A DNA stretch of 64,000 bases, from positions 1 to 64,000 of the forward strand of contig JAVDPC010000005.1 in NCBI GenBank assembly GCA_031296915.1, written 5' to 3'. A model generated the notes under the pieces. That model saw nothing but the letters and a program-made list of their open reading frames with translations, was not told where the DNA came from and did not search any database. The DNA is from Cerasicoccus frondis (GTDB lineage: Bacteria > Verrucomicrobiota > Verrucomicrobiia > Opitutales > Cerasicoccaceae). Shown one piece after another: positions 35,010-43,104 of the stretch (positions within the stretch are counted from its first letter, which is position 1; every line of letters begins with the position of its first letter). A program made the translations under genes and the position numbers.

Positions 35010-35717
35010 ATGTCACTAAAATACGCACTATTCCCCAACACCCTCACTCCCGAGGGCAACCAGTACCGGGCAATCACCCACGTCAACGACAGCAAGGACC
35101 TCCAAGCGGTCGTTGACCGGATGATTCTGCTCGGATCGACCATCACGGAGGCGGACATCCTGGCCGTCCTCACTGAATCGATTCGCGCCGTCGAAAGCCT
35201 GCTGATCGACGGCAACCGGGTCAACATGGGCGGCCTCGTCCAACTTTGGCCCGGCATCGTCGGCAACTTCGACAGCAAGAACGACTCCTTCGACGCCACG
35301 CGCCACCGCGTGTCCCTGAACGCCTCCGGCAGCCGTCGCCTGCTGGAAACGCTCCGTCGGAAAGCCTCGCCCGAACGCGTGGATGGCATCCCGCCGGCCC
35401 CGCTGCTCTTCGACTTCGTCGACGACGGCAGCGGAACCATCAATGAGCAAATCACGCCGGGCGACATTGCGTCCATTGCAGGCAGTCGCCTGAAGTTCAA
35501 CCCCGACGTCCCGGACGAAGGTCTGTTCTTCATCAACACCGCTGACAGCTCGGAAACCCGTCTGGCCCAGATCAAACGTAACACGCCTAAGGAGCTGATC
35601 TTCCGCATCCCGGAAGCCCTCCCCACTGACCAGACTTACCGGGTCGAAGTGCGTGCCCGCATTCGCGGCGGTGAAACCCTGCGAACGGGCGTCCTTGAAG
35701 CCGAAGTCGTCAGCTAA
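35010..35717 (+). CDS. HU-like DNA-binding protein with C-terminal Ig-like (DUF4469-type) domain
   Basis: A 235-residue protein. Residues 1-130 resemble the HU/IHF-like module of DUF4469-type proteins: MSLKYALFPNTLTPEGNQYRA, GSTITEADILAVLTESIRAVESLLIDGNRVNMGGL pattern and a basic strand segment. Residues 140-235 are a beta-rich domain with ITPGDIASIAGSRLKF and YRVEVRARIRGG. Such proteins are thought to bind DNA in a nucleoid-associated manner, but their role is not established. It is GC-richer than its neighbours. It is flanked by REP-like pairs and by a tandem array, which fits a DNA-binding role. Confidence 0.72.
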   Translation: MSLKYALFPNTLTPEGNQYRAITHVNDSKDLQAVVDRMILLGSTITEADILAVLTESIRAVESLLIDGNRVNMGGLVQLWPGIVGNFDSKNDSFDATRHRVSLNASGSRRLLETLRRKASPERVDGIPPAPLLFDFVDDGSGTINEQITPGDIASIAGSRLKFNPDVPDEGLFFINTADSSETRLAQIKRNTPKELIFRIPEALPTDQTYRVEVRARIRGGETLRTGVLEAEVVS

Positions 35718-35751
35718 CTCGACAGTAAACAACATAAGCCAAAGGCTCGCA

Positions 35752-35861
35752 TAGGCTAAACAAGCCCTTAGCACAGCCTAAACAACGGTTTAACACAGAC
35801 CAAACAACGGTTTAACACAGACCAAACAACGGTTTAGCAGCGCTTAAACAAGCCTTAGACA
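35752..35861. repeat. Tandem array of five 22-bp units
   Basis: Units at 35752, 35774, 35796, 35818 and 35840 are each exactly 22 bp. Units 2-4 are the closest copies, with the core taaacaacggttta or accaaacaacggttta; units 1 and 5 are more diverged (ctaaacaagcccttagca). The core aaac-aacg-gttt is a small palindrome. There are no spacers, so it is not a CRISPR array. Confidence 0.85.
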
Positions 35862-35878
35862 CTGCTCGAACTACACGC

Positions 35879-35909
35879 AAAGCCACGGACTGGGCAGTCC
35901 GTGGCTTTT
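35879..35909. terminator. Bidirectional intrinsic terminator
   Basis: A 12-bp stem (aaagccacggac / gtccgtggcttt) with a 6-base loop tgggca is followed by TTTTC on the plus strand and TTTGC on the minus strand. It serves the HU-like gene and, on the other side, the WcaF-like gene. Confidence 0.85.
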
Positions 35910-35929
35910 CTTCGCTCGTGAAAGCTGAA

Positions 35930-36031
35930 GGGCAACGCTTAGTCGTTGCCGCATCCGTCGAAGTACGCATTGTTGTTAAAGTAAAACAATCGGTCCAGCG
36001 GGACGCTGGCGGCAACGACGAAGCGTTGCCC
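35930..36031. repeat. REP-like inverted pair, GGCAACG stem
   Basis: Arms 35930-35952 and 36009-36031 match in inverted orientation at 22 of 23 positions around a 56-base spacer. Each arm has a 7-bp stem ggcaacg / cgttgcc with a 6-base loop. It lies 12 bases beyond the end of the WcaF-like gene. Confidence 0.82.
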
Positions 36032-36043
36032 TCCACAAAAACG

Positions 36044-36622
36044 TTACTCACCACGCTCAACCCACTCGGCTTTGCGCTTTTTGATGAATTTGGCTGGATT
36101 TCCACCGACTACTTCATATGGCGCGACTGATTTCACGACCAAGCTACGAGCGCCGACTATCGCGCCTTCCCCCACCGTAACGCCTGGCCCAACAAATGAG
36201 CCTGCAAACACCCATGAACCACGCTCCAACCGTATCGGCGCCGTTTTCAAGTCTCGTGACGGGCTTTCGATGTCATGTGATGCTGTGCAGAGATAGACGT
36301 ATTGGCTAGCGGTTGCATCTACTCCTATGTAGATTTTCGAGACACAATAGCAGTCCACAAAATCCCCCAAACACCCACGATCACCGATTTCTAAATTCCA
36401 GGGGGCAAAAATGCGCACCGACGGATACATGTGGACGTCTGCGCCAATTTTCCCACCAAAACAGCGTACTAAAAAACGTCGCCACCCGAACAAGGGCCGG
36501 GGACTAGGTCGAAACAGCAACAGCCAAGCAACAGCCCAAGCCACTCGGCCAAGCTTATTTTTCAGGCTTAGCTCAGAACGGTATACTTGTGGATAAAAAC
36601 ATCTATGATTTTGGGCACCCAT
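36044..36622 (-). CDS. WcaF-like sugar O-acetyltransferase (hexapeptide repeat)
   Basis: A 192-residue protein. The N-terminal half has a hydrophobic stretch (WAVAWLLLFRPSPRPLFGW) and the rest is hexapeptide repeats (IGADVHMYPSVRIFAPW, LEIGDRGCLGDFVDCY, VGPGVTVGEGAIVGARSLV) ending with the typical GGNPAKFIKKR. The His of CTASHDIESPSRD is the likely catalytic base. It matches the WcaF group, which acetylates fucose in colanic acid in enterobacteria; the acceptor here is unknown. It is the last gene of the long minus-strand cassette and ends at the bidirectional terminator. Confidence 0.85.
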   Translation of the reverse strand: MGAQNHRCFYPQVYRSELSLKNKLGRVAWAVAWLLLFRPSPRPLFGWRRFLVRCFGGKIGADVHMYPSVRIFAPWNLEIGDRGCLGDFVDCYCVSKIYIGVDATASQYVYLCTASHDIESPSRDLKTAPIRLERGSWVFAGSFVGPGVTVGEGAIVGARSLVVKSVAPYEVVGGNPAKFIKKRKAEWVERGE

Positions 36623-36742
36623 AGTAGAAACAACTACTCACCAACAAGACAAATAGCAATCCATTGAATAAACATTACAAAATTTATTATCGAAATTTCA
36701 ACAGAAACCCGAAGCAGTTCATAGAAATCAGCAACGATACAC

Positions 36743-37645
36743 TTAGAGCCTCCATGATGCTAAATCCCTAGAAATTAATTTCTCCAGCTGATCAATGTCA
36801 CTCTCATAATAGCCATACATTTTTCTCTTAAGACCAGTCGATATATTTGGCTTGGCATTGGAAAACAAACGAGAGGCAATATGACGATCAAAAAGCGTTA
36901 TCCCCCCTGCAATCAAATAATCGCTTGGTGACATTCGCTTCACGCGCAGCCTTGAATTCCCATCAAAATATTCATACATAAATCGGTTCCTTAGACTAAG
37001 CAATTTTAGACGAGAAATATTATACACAACCTTCTGTGGCCTAGAACTCAGGCTAACGGGAGTATAAGCATCATCTACCTCTAAAAATGAATAAGCCTTT
37101 CTGATCGCCGCATAAGGATCAGAAAGAATATCTTCATGCAAAAAGCATAACAGTCTGCCTCTATCCAAATAATACAAATATCGCTGCATACACTTTCCAT
37201 AAAAACCGAACTCCAGTATTTCAGATGCACGCGGAAATCTCGTAAGATAATCGCAATCATCAAAGCACTTCGGAAGTCCAACCTCGGCATCTAGAGGTGG
37301 GATAAAACCATAATTAATCAAATGAAAATAGGCAGAAAGAGCTCGTTCAACTGGGTTTCTTAAAACAACTATCAACTTTGCTTCAGGCAAGTGCCGCATC
37401 AAACGAGTAGGAACCTCTGTCCTAGCCAGATAGTTTGGTCTTTTGATTCCCAGACACGACTCGTTTCGCCCATTGAATAGAGCTTCAACCATGCTAATAT
37501 CACCACTTTCATAGTCTGGCGTCTCGAAAAACGGTATTTCTCCGTTCGGCATGTAGATATCTGGATGCTCTGCCAGACAGGACTGAACAAAAGTAGATGC
37601 AGATTTTTGCGCACCGATAATAACGAAGTCAGGTAACATAAACAT
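36743..37645 (-). CDS. Sulfotransferase family protein
   Basis: A 300-residue protein with the PAPS-binding loop VIIGAQKSASTF at residues 8-19 and the 3'-phosphate-binding segment VVLRNPVERALSAYFHL near residue 115. An ATG two codons later is an alternative start. Sulfation of a sugar hydroxyl with PAPS is the expected reaction, at the cytoplasmic side. The gene is AT-rich compared with the 15-34 kb part, and it is followed by a second sulfotransferase-like gene 14 bases upstream, suggesting a sulfated polysaccharide. Confidence 0.9.
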   Translation of the reverse strand: MFMLPDFVIIGAQKSASTFVQSCLAEHPDIYMPNGEIPFFETPDYESGDISMVEALFNGRNESCLGIKRPNYLARTEVPTRLMRHLPEAKLIVVLRNPVERALSAYFHLINYGFIPPLDAEVGLPKCFDDCDYLTRFPRASEILEFGFYGKCMQRYLYYLDRGRLLCFLHEDILSDPYAAIRKAYSFLEVDDAYTPVSLSSRPQKVVYNISRLKLLSLRNRFMYEYFDGNSRLRVKRMSPSDYLIAGGITLFDRHIASRLFSNAKPNISTGLKRKMYGYYESDIDQLEKLISRDLASWRL

Positions 37646-37659
37646 TCCTCCACCAAACT

Positions 37660-38337
37660 CTACAAGACCTCGTAAGCATAACCTAACCCACGTAACACAT
37701 CTTGCGACACGATGGAATTGATGTGGTTCACATCACTCTCATCAATGTCAGCTAAATATCTCTTATCCTTATAATACTTCATTCGATCATCGGTAAAGGT
37801 AGAAGATTGACCAACCTTCGCCACTCTCTTAGACATTAGGAACGAAAGCAATCGATCTTCCAACCCACATTTTTTCTTAACATCAGAAATCACTGATTCA
37901 GGATCAATTAACAAATCGATATAACGTATAAAGAAAACTCTTGAATCTTCACTACCGATATCGAGCCATTTTTTGTAAAACAACTGATACTCTGTTGCAT
38001 AATGAAAACCCGGTTCCCTCCAGCCACACTTCTTTGCCCACCTCATATAGCTCACTAGCCAACTGTAGGGATCTTTAGACATTATAAAATAAAAACGGGG
38101 AATATGACTCAAACCACACTCTAGATCGTTCAACGATTCAATAAACAAATCATTACGATAAAGATCGTCTGGTACTAATTCTTTTTCATCATAGATTCTA
38201 AAATGCTTGTTATGCGGACTATTTCGAGCGATTCGATTTCCGTATACCTTCACTCGGAATCGACGCTTCATGAGCGCCTCAAAATAGTTTGTACCGCTGC
38301 GTTGCAGGCCATAGTGGGCAATTTGACATACACTCAT
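37660..38337 (-). CDS. Sulfotransferase-like protein
   Basis: A 225-residue protein with a P-loop GLQRSGTNYFEAL at residues 9-21 and a helix/strand region YFIMSKDPYSWLVSYMRWAKK, which corresponds to the 3'-PB region of sulfotransferases (RDP-S). The match is clear in the two motifs but the rest is divergent, so it could act on a different acceptor or be a variant without PAPS use. It shares a transcript with its neighbour (14-base gap). AT-rich, consistent with the transferred cassette. Confidence 0.75.
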   Translation of the reverse strand: MSVCQIAHYGLQRSGTNYFEALMKRRFRVKVYGNRIARNSPHNKHFRIYDEKELVPDDLYRNDLFIESLNDLECGLSHIPRFYFIMSKDPYSWLVSYMRWAKKCGWREPGFHYATEYQLFYKKWLDIGSEDSRVFFIRYIDLLIDPESVISDVKKKCGLEDRLLSFLMSKRVAKVGQSSTFTDDRMKYYKDKRYLADIDESDVNHINSIVSQDVLRGLGYAYEVL

Positions 38338-38419
38338 AAGTCAGATAAAATTAAATACGAATAACGCTCATTCACGCAAGTTTATGACATAAAATCTAAT
38401 CACCGAAGCTCAAAGCATA

Positions 38420-39568
38420 TTAAAGTTCAAAAATTTTTGTAATCAACTTCTTCAAATGGACATCGCGTGTAAAGTTTCTTAAATACTTATTTCGAGCATC
38501 CCGCGACATCTCATCATAAGCCCCACCAGACCAAACAATTTTCTGTATCGCGCTAGCGATAGATGATGGTGATTTACCATCTACCCAAACGCCGTTTTCT
38601 CCATCCACAACTAATTCGGGAATCCCTTTATGCTTAGTAGTAACAACAGGCAATGCATACGCCATTGCTTCGATGATACTCAAAGGTTGCCCCTCCCACG
38701 GATAATAGGTTGGCAGAAGAAAAACGTCTGCCTCTAAAAAGACTTTCTCTTTTGACGCCCCATCAACTTGCCCATGATAAGTGATCGCCTCACTAAGGCC
38801 CAATTCCTCTATATATTCAATCAAAGCAGACTCACTCGTTATAACTTCTTGATCCTCAGTTATAGCGTCCGCAAACCCACCACACAAATCAAATTCGAAC
38901 ATACCGGGAAACTTTTTATGCAAAACAGCCACCGCCTTAATCACATCCAGATATCCCTTACTAGCCATGAGACTCGAAACATAGAGCAACTTTACTGGAC
39001 GACCTCTTGGCGCGCAGCGCTGTACGCTTTCTGGCTCTTCAACGCCTAAAGTAAGTCCATTGGGCACCACGACCAATTTGCCATCAATATCAACATTTGT
39101 AACGCGGAATTGGTCCTTCAGCAACTCACCTAAAACGATTATTTGATCAATTCGCCTAAGATTTGCTTCAATGCGCCGTCGGACCCATGCTCCTTGTGAA
39201 TTATAAAGGTCAGCAAAACCACCACCATGTAAATGCATTATGACCCGTCGCCCCAAAAGCCTTGCCCCAAGCACACACAAATAGTCGCGCCAAAACCCTG
39301 GCAATGATGTCGACATCGTCGCGTACAACCGTTGGCACTTCAGCAGACCAAGCCACACCTGAAAGATCACAACAGCAGTCTCCAGCAAACGCCGAATAGA
39401 TACCGCTCCGGGCCTACTGGGTGCTCCAGCAAAAGCGGTGTCAACAACAACACAGGGCATATCACGCTCACGAAAGCCTCTCACGAGCAACTCAAATGCT
39501 AACGAGACTCCATTCATTTTCTCTTTGAGACGAGGCCCCGAAAGTAATACTTTATCACGCATTTCCAT
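38420..39568 (-). CDS. Glycosyltransferase, GT4 family
   Basis: A 382-residue GT-B protein from the ATG at 39568; a TTG at 39583 that overlaps the upstream stop codon is an alternative. The C-terminal domain shows VKLLYVSSLMASKGYLDVIKA, EADVFLLPTYYPWEGQPLSIIEAMAYALPVVTT (GT4 E-x7-E around EGQPLSIIEAM) and a DGENGVWV end. The donor is unknown. It is within a run of four GT4/GT2 genes that read as a chain-building set for a repeat unit. Confidence 0.88.
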   Translation of the reverse strand: MEMRDKVLLSGPRLKEKMNGVSLAFELLVRGFRERDMPCVVVDTAFAGAPSRPGAVSIRRLLETAVVIFQVWLGLLKCQRLYATMSTSLPGFWRDYLCVLGARLLGRRVIMHLHGGGFADLYNSQGAWVRRRIEANLRRIDQIIVLGELLKDQFRVTNVDIDGKLVVVPNGLTLGVEEPESVQRCAPRGRPVKLLYVSSLMASKGYLDVIKAVAVLHKKFPGMFEFDLCGGFADAITEDQEVITSESALIEYIEELGLSEAITYHGQVDGASKEKVFLEADVFLLPTYYPWEGQPLSIIEAMAYALPVVTTKHKGIPELVVDGENGVWVDGKSPSSIASAIQKIVWSGGAYDEMSRDARNKYLRNFTRDVHLKKLITKIFEL

Positions 39569-39579
39569 GCCTTTATCAA

Positions 39580-40677
39580 TCAAAAAACATTATGCTTAGT
39601 TAATTCAATGATATGGACAAAGGAATTCGACATTGCCTCAAACGAATAACGCTCCTTCGTCCATTCCGCAATTTGCTTCCGTGAGTGAAAGTAGCGATGC
39701 AGCATTTCCTTCCCTGCCATTCTCTCCAATCCGAGCGCCAATTCTGTCGGATCATCCGATGCAAAGAACTCAGCATTAAAGCCCTCCAAACAGGCCTCGA
39801 TTTCTGGAGAATGAAATTCATCCTTAGCGACTAACATCGGTACACCAAAGCTGAATGATTGCGTGGCGGAAAGTCCAACATAACCAGGCGACACCGAGCA
39901 TATTGCGTTACCGTATAGCACTCTTAACTCTTTCACATCGGACACATGGCCAACAAAAACCACGGAATCGCCACACCCAGAATCATGCGCCTGAGTTTCC
40001 AAACGTCGCCGCTCGACACCATCACCAACGAACACCAAGCGAACTTCATCATTAAGTAGCCCAGACTTTTTAGCATGAAGAAAAGCATTCAGCAAGAGTT
40101 CAACTTTTTTCTCCGGAACGAGACGCCCTACATACAGAAAGGAATTCAAATCGGAGAGCTGCGATTCAATTGATTGGCAATCCTCAGCATGAACACAAGC
40201 ATTGGCAGCAACCTGGACTCGCAGCCATTTGTAGCGATCCTCTAAATATTCCGCCTGACTCTCGGTGTAGGCAATAAAGCCAGAACACATTCTTAGGTAA
40301 ACCCCACGAAACTTATCAGCGAATACACATTGGCCTTTCGCATGCCCCCAAAGCAGCGTTGGACGCCTCAGCATAAACCGCAATACCATGACCACGGTAT
40401 TGGAAAGCATTCTCATATTCGCATTGAGAATCGCCACATCAGCCTGGACAAGCTTCAGCAAACCACCTTTTTGCCATAAAAACCCACCACCAAAGAGATA
40501 CAAATTCTGAACCCTTTTAAAATGCCGCCAGGCTTCAGGCGTAGATACAGGAGAACCACCAAAATCAGAAACGCCAGCATAAATCTGAAACCCATCGCCA
40601 TAGCGCTTCCGCAACAGCAGAAAGACCCCCATCCGGTAGTCGGTAATGATTGGTTGCTGCATTGCGATTTTCATCAT
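39580..40677 (-). CDS. Glycosyltransferase, GT4 family
   Basis: A 365-residue protein starting at the ATG at 40677, which overlaps the TGA of the next gene upstream as ATGA. The C-terminal domain has NSFLYVGRLVPEKKVELLLNAF, VRLVFVGDGVERRRLE and CSVSPGYVGLSATQSFSFGVPMLV; the GT4 motif is less canonical (GYVGLSATQSFSFG in place of E-x7-E), so the family call is slightly less certain. It is AT-rich and part of the same operon. Confidence 0.85.
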   Translation of the reverse strand: MMKIAMQQPIITDYRMGVFLLLRKRYGDGFQIYAGVSDFGGSPVSTPEAWRHFKRVQNLYLFGGGFLWQKGGLLKLVQADVAILNANMRMLSNTVVMVLRFMLRRPTLLWGHAKGQCVFADKFRGVYLRMCSGFIAYTESQAEYLEDRYKWLRVQVAANACVHAEDCQSIESQLSDLNSFLYVGRLVPEKKVELLLNAFLHAKKSGLLNDEVRLVFVGDGVERRRLETQAHDSGCGDSVVFVGHVSDVKELRVLYGNAICSVSPGYVGLSATQSFSFGVPMLVAKDEFHSPEIEACLEGFNAEFFASDDPTELALGLERMAGKEMLHRYFHSRKQIAEWTKERYSFEAMSNSFVHIIELTKHNVF

Positions 40678-41858
40678 GACTTCTTCAGCCCAAAGCATAG
40701 CTCAGTATCTACAGCTTCATAAAAGCGCTGGCGGTCAATCTTATATCGTTCAGCGCGGCTCACCACTCGCTCTTGCATAATGTCCCCATCCCACTGCAGC
40801 AAACGATGCTCCATTGCTGAGATGACAGAAGCTACCGTTCGCTCCACAGCCACAACGCCCACAAAATCCTCAGCCAAATCCCGACAACCACGTGCATCTG
40901 AAGTAATAACCGGCAATCCCATTGCAATTGCCTCCATTACACAAACTGGCATCCCTTCACGATTGCTGGGAAATACCATACAATTTGCAATTGCCATGTA
41001 TGCAGCGGGATCCTCTTGCCAACCACAGATATGCATTCCTTCGAGTATCATCGGGACACCTTCAGACAAAGGGTGTAGCTCATCGACTTCGCCAACTACA
41101 AGCAACTCTACATTTTTGTATTTCCTTCGTAGCTGCACGAAGGCGTCAATCACTAATGCGAAGCCCTTGAACTCAGTAAAGCGACCAAGAAAGATGAAAA
41201 CAAAAGCATCATTCGTAATTCCGACGCCCTCTCGCAATGACAATCTATCTTCAAAATTGAACCTAGAGTAATCAAAACGATCAATATCACAACCAAACCC
41301 GTAGCCCGATTGCACTTGAACTCTAGCCTTCAGCCAACTTGGAACAGCCCGGTAATCATCTTTGGTCAAGACCCAACTAAGATCCAATCTATAAATGCTA
41401 AAGCACTCAATGCATTTGTACAAGAACCGACTGAGCCCGGTTACCGGCGGAAAGCGCATGCCTTGAAAGGTGCCAAAATAACGAATCCCTGGCTGCCTTC
41501 TTGTCAATGCCAGCACCAGCAGACTAATAGAGAAATGCGCGTGAACAACATCAGGCTTGAGCTGCTGAATAAGCTTCTCCAGCGCTCGACTAGCCTGCAA
41601 TATCATAATCGGATTTGCGCCTCGCGGCATACAAATCGAGTGCACATCCACACCACACTCACCTACAACTTCTACACCTTGAGCGTCGGTCGCAACATGC
41701 ACACGCCATCCCCGATCAGCCAACCGATGTGCCATGCCATTTAAAAAAGCAGTATAACTCCGATACACCGGAACGATTAGCAGAATTGTCCCCAATATAT
41801 CTTGAAACTTTCCTTCCGTCCCCAAAGACAAAACAGCTGTTTGCGCGCTAGACTGCAT
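40674..41858 (-). CDS. Glycosyltransferase, GT4 family
   Basis: A 394-residue protein if it starts at the ATG at 41858; the frame extends to 41888 but that overlaps the upstream GT2 gene by 41 bases. Motifs: FIFLGRFTEFKGFALVIDAF, LLVVGEVDELHPLSEG, and CMVFPSNREGMPVCVMEAIAMGLPVIT with the GT4 glutamates at REGMPVCVMEA. It resembles the N-acetylgalactosaminyl/GlcNAc-type bacterial GT4 enzymes that use undecaprenyl-linked acceptors, but the specificity is not fixed. Confidence 0.88.
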   Translation of the reverse strand: MQSSAQTAVLSLGTEGKFQDILGTILLIVPVYRSYTAFLNGMAHRLADRGWRVHVATDAQGVEVVGECGVDVHSICMPRGANPIMILQASRALEKLIQQLKPDVVHAHFSISLLVLALTRRQPGIRYFGTFQGMRFPPVTGLSRFLYKCIECFSIYRLDLSWVLTKDDYRAVPSWLKARVQVQSGYGFGCDIDRFDYSRFNFEDRLSLREGVGITNDAFVFIFLGRFTEFKGFALVIDAFVQLRRKYKNVELLVVGEVDELHPLSEGVPMILEGMHICGWQEDPAAYMAIANCMVFPSNREGMPVCVMEAIAMGLPVITSDARGCRDLAEDFVGVVAVERTVASVISAMEHRLLQWDGDIMQERVVSRAERYKIDRQRFYEAVDTELCFGLKKS

Positions 41859-42642
41859 AGCGCCTCCAACGTAGCCAATAAAACGCAACTAGTGGGCTGA
41901 AAAATGTGCGCCTCGAACTGAATCTTGAGAGATTCAGTATAATACGAAGAGCATACAAGCGGTGTAAATGCCATATGCAGGCAAAGCTCCCGAACCGTAA
42001 TTTATGCTTGATGTACAAACGTCGAAGCCCCCTGTATTTCGACCATAAATTATGCGTTATCTTCCCCGGGCTAGCCAATGCATATGACACCCCAACAATA
42101 CCACTATACCAAAACTGACTCCGACCAACAATACGCATCCACAAATCCCAGTCCTGCATTGAAACTAGAGCCTCATCAAATCCACCGATATCATCAAATA
42201 GCTTTCGCTTAATCAAAAATCCAGAACAGCCAGATACCGCGTTCACAAAGTTTACATCACAGTCCCTTACTCGACGGCGAGTATGCTGGCGTCCTTCACG
42301 GTAACTAGGAGCCCACGCCTCAACCTCAGGGTGTGCACGGATTACACCCGCCATTTCTTTTAAATATCCATCCAACAGGATGTCATCATCGTCTAAAAAC
42401 AATATCCACTCACCGTCACTTAGTCCAACCCCAATATTGCGACAGGCGGCAGCGCCTTTCGCTATATCATTCCTAAACAAGGTTACATTCCGATGGGAAT
42501 CAGCTAAGTCCGATACGACATTAGCCTCTTCGCTTGCGTCATCAACAACAACGATGCGCTCAACACCAACCAATGAAGCAATGGCGTCCGCCAGAAGACC
42601 AATACGATTGCGCGTTGGCACCACCGCACTAATTACAAACAT
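41848..42642 (-). CDS. Glycosyltransferase, GT2 family (GT-A fold)
   Basis: A 264-residue protein beginning MFVISAVVPTRNRIGLLADAIASL. The nucleotide-sugar binding DDASEE, the DxD-like FLDDDDILLDG and the later GGFDEALVSMQDWDLWMRIV acceptor-loop motif are present, as in GT2 enzymes of O-antigen loci. It overlaps the downstream GT4 frame slightly. The 3' neighbour in the genome upstream is the IS630 remnant, so it was once, or still is, in a cassette shaped by insertion. Confidence 0.9.
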   Translation of the reverse strand: MFVISAVVPTRNRIGLLADAIASLVGVERIVVVDDASEEANVVSDLADSHRNVTLFRNDIAKGAAACRNIGVGLSDGEWILFLDDDDILLDGYLKEMAGVIRAHPEVEAWAPSYREGRQHTRRRVRDCDVNFVNAVSGCSGFLIKRKLFDDIGGFDEALVSMQDWDLWMRIVGRSQFWYSGIVGVSYALASPGKITHNLWSKYRGLRRLYIKHKLRFGSFACIWHLHRLYALRIILNLSRFSSRRTFFSPLVAFYWLRWRRYAV

Positions 42643-42712
42643 CTTGGAATATATTTATCTAAAACTTGAGTGCAAAAGTCCATCAGTCCTTCTTATTCCG
42701 TTATTGTAAAAA

Positions 42713-43032
42713 CTACATTATGCGCGTATCAGCGATTGGGTGCCGGAAGCATGGTGCGATTCTTGGGATTGGATTGAGAGCATAAACATCGCGACCTTGA
42801 CGTTGGTTGCCCTTGAGGACATTTTCGCAATGCCCTGGTTTCGCCTTAAAAGACTCAAGCCTAAGGGTCTGGTCGAGGTATTCGTCGGGGAGGGATCTGC
42901 GCCATAACTCGACAGGAAGAACAACTCGACGCCCTCTTTGCTTTTCTCCAGCCACTGCTTGACCTTCAGTTGACCACTGCTCACAACAGCCCCCCCCCCC
43001 CCCCCTGATAAACGCCACGCCACCACAGCCAC
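42713..43032 (-). pseudogene. IS630-family transposase C-terminal remnant, frameshifted
   Basis: Two overlapping frames together read SSGQLKVKQWLEKSKEGVELFFLSSYG, then after a shift near 42890-42905, PDEYLDQTLRLESFKAK. This is the end of an IS630 transposase (VELFYLPSYSPELNPDEYL type) with the last catalytic DDE region partly left. The C-terminal tail (KPGHCENVLKGNQRQG) follows in the second frame. Only about 100 residues remain and no inverted repeats were identified. A G tract on this strand corresponds to the 16-C run. Confidence 0.8.
42990..43005. repeat. Homopolymer run of 16 C
   Basis: A run of 16 consecutive C residues (G on the minus strand) within the transposase remnant. Runs this long are slippage-prone and may also reflect assembly error. 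Confidence 0.9.
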
Positions 43033-43104
43033 ATGCAGCCGGAAAACATCGAACTGGCGGCGACCGAAACACGCATATGAAATGTAATCTATATTGTTAG
43101 CTGG

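Larger units (their letters stand above)
35718..36043. other. 326-base intergenic region: array, terminator, REP-like pair
   Basis: No gene. It contains the 22-bp tandem array (35752-35861), the bidirectional terminator (35879-35909) and the inverted pair (35930/36009). Confidence 0.85.
42643..43104. other. 462-base gap holding an IS630 remnant and a C tract
   Basis: No intact gene lies here between the GT2 and Wzy genes; it holds the frameshifted transposase end (42713-43032) and a run of 16 C (42990-43005). Confidence 0.7.

Noticed and set aside
35752..35861. CRISPR-like array
   Set aside because: The 22-bp units are contiguous without spacers and no cas gene is near; it is a plain tandem repeat.
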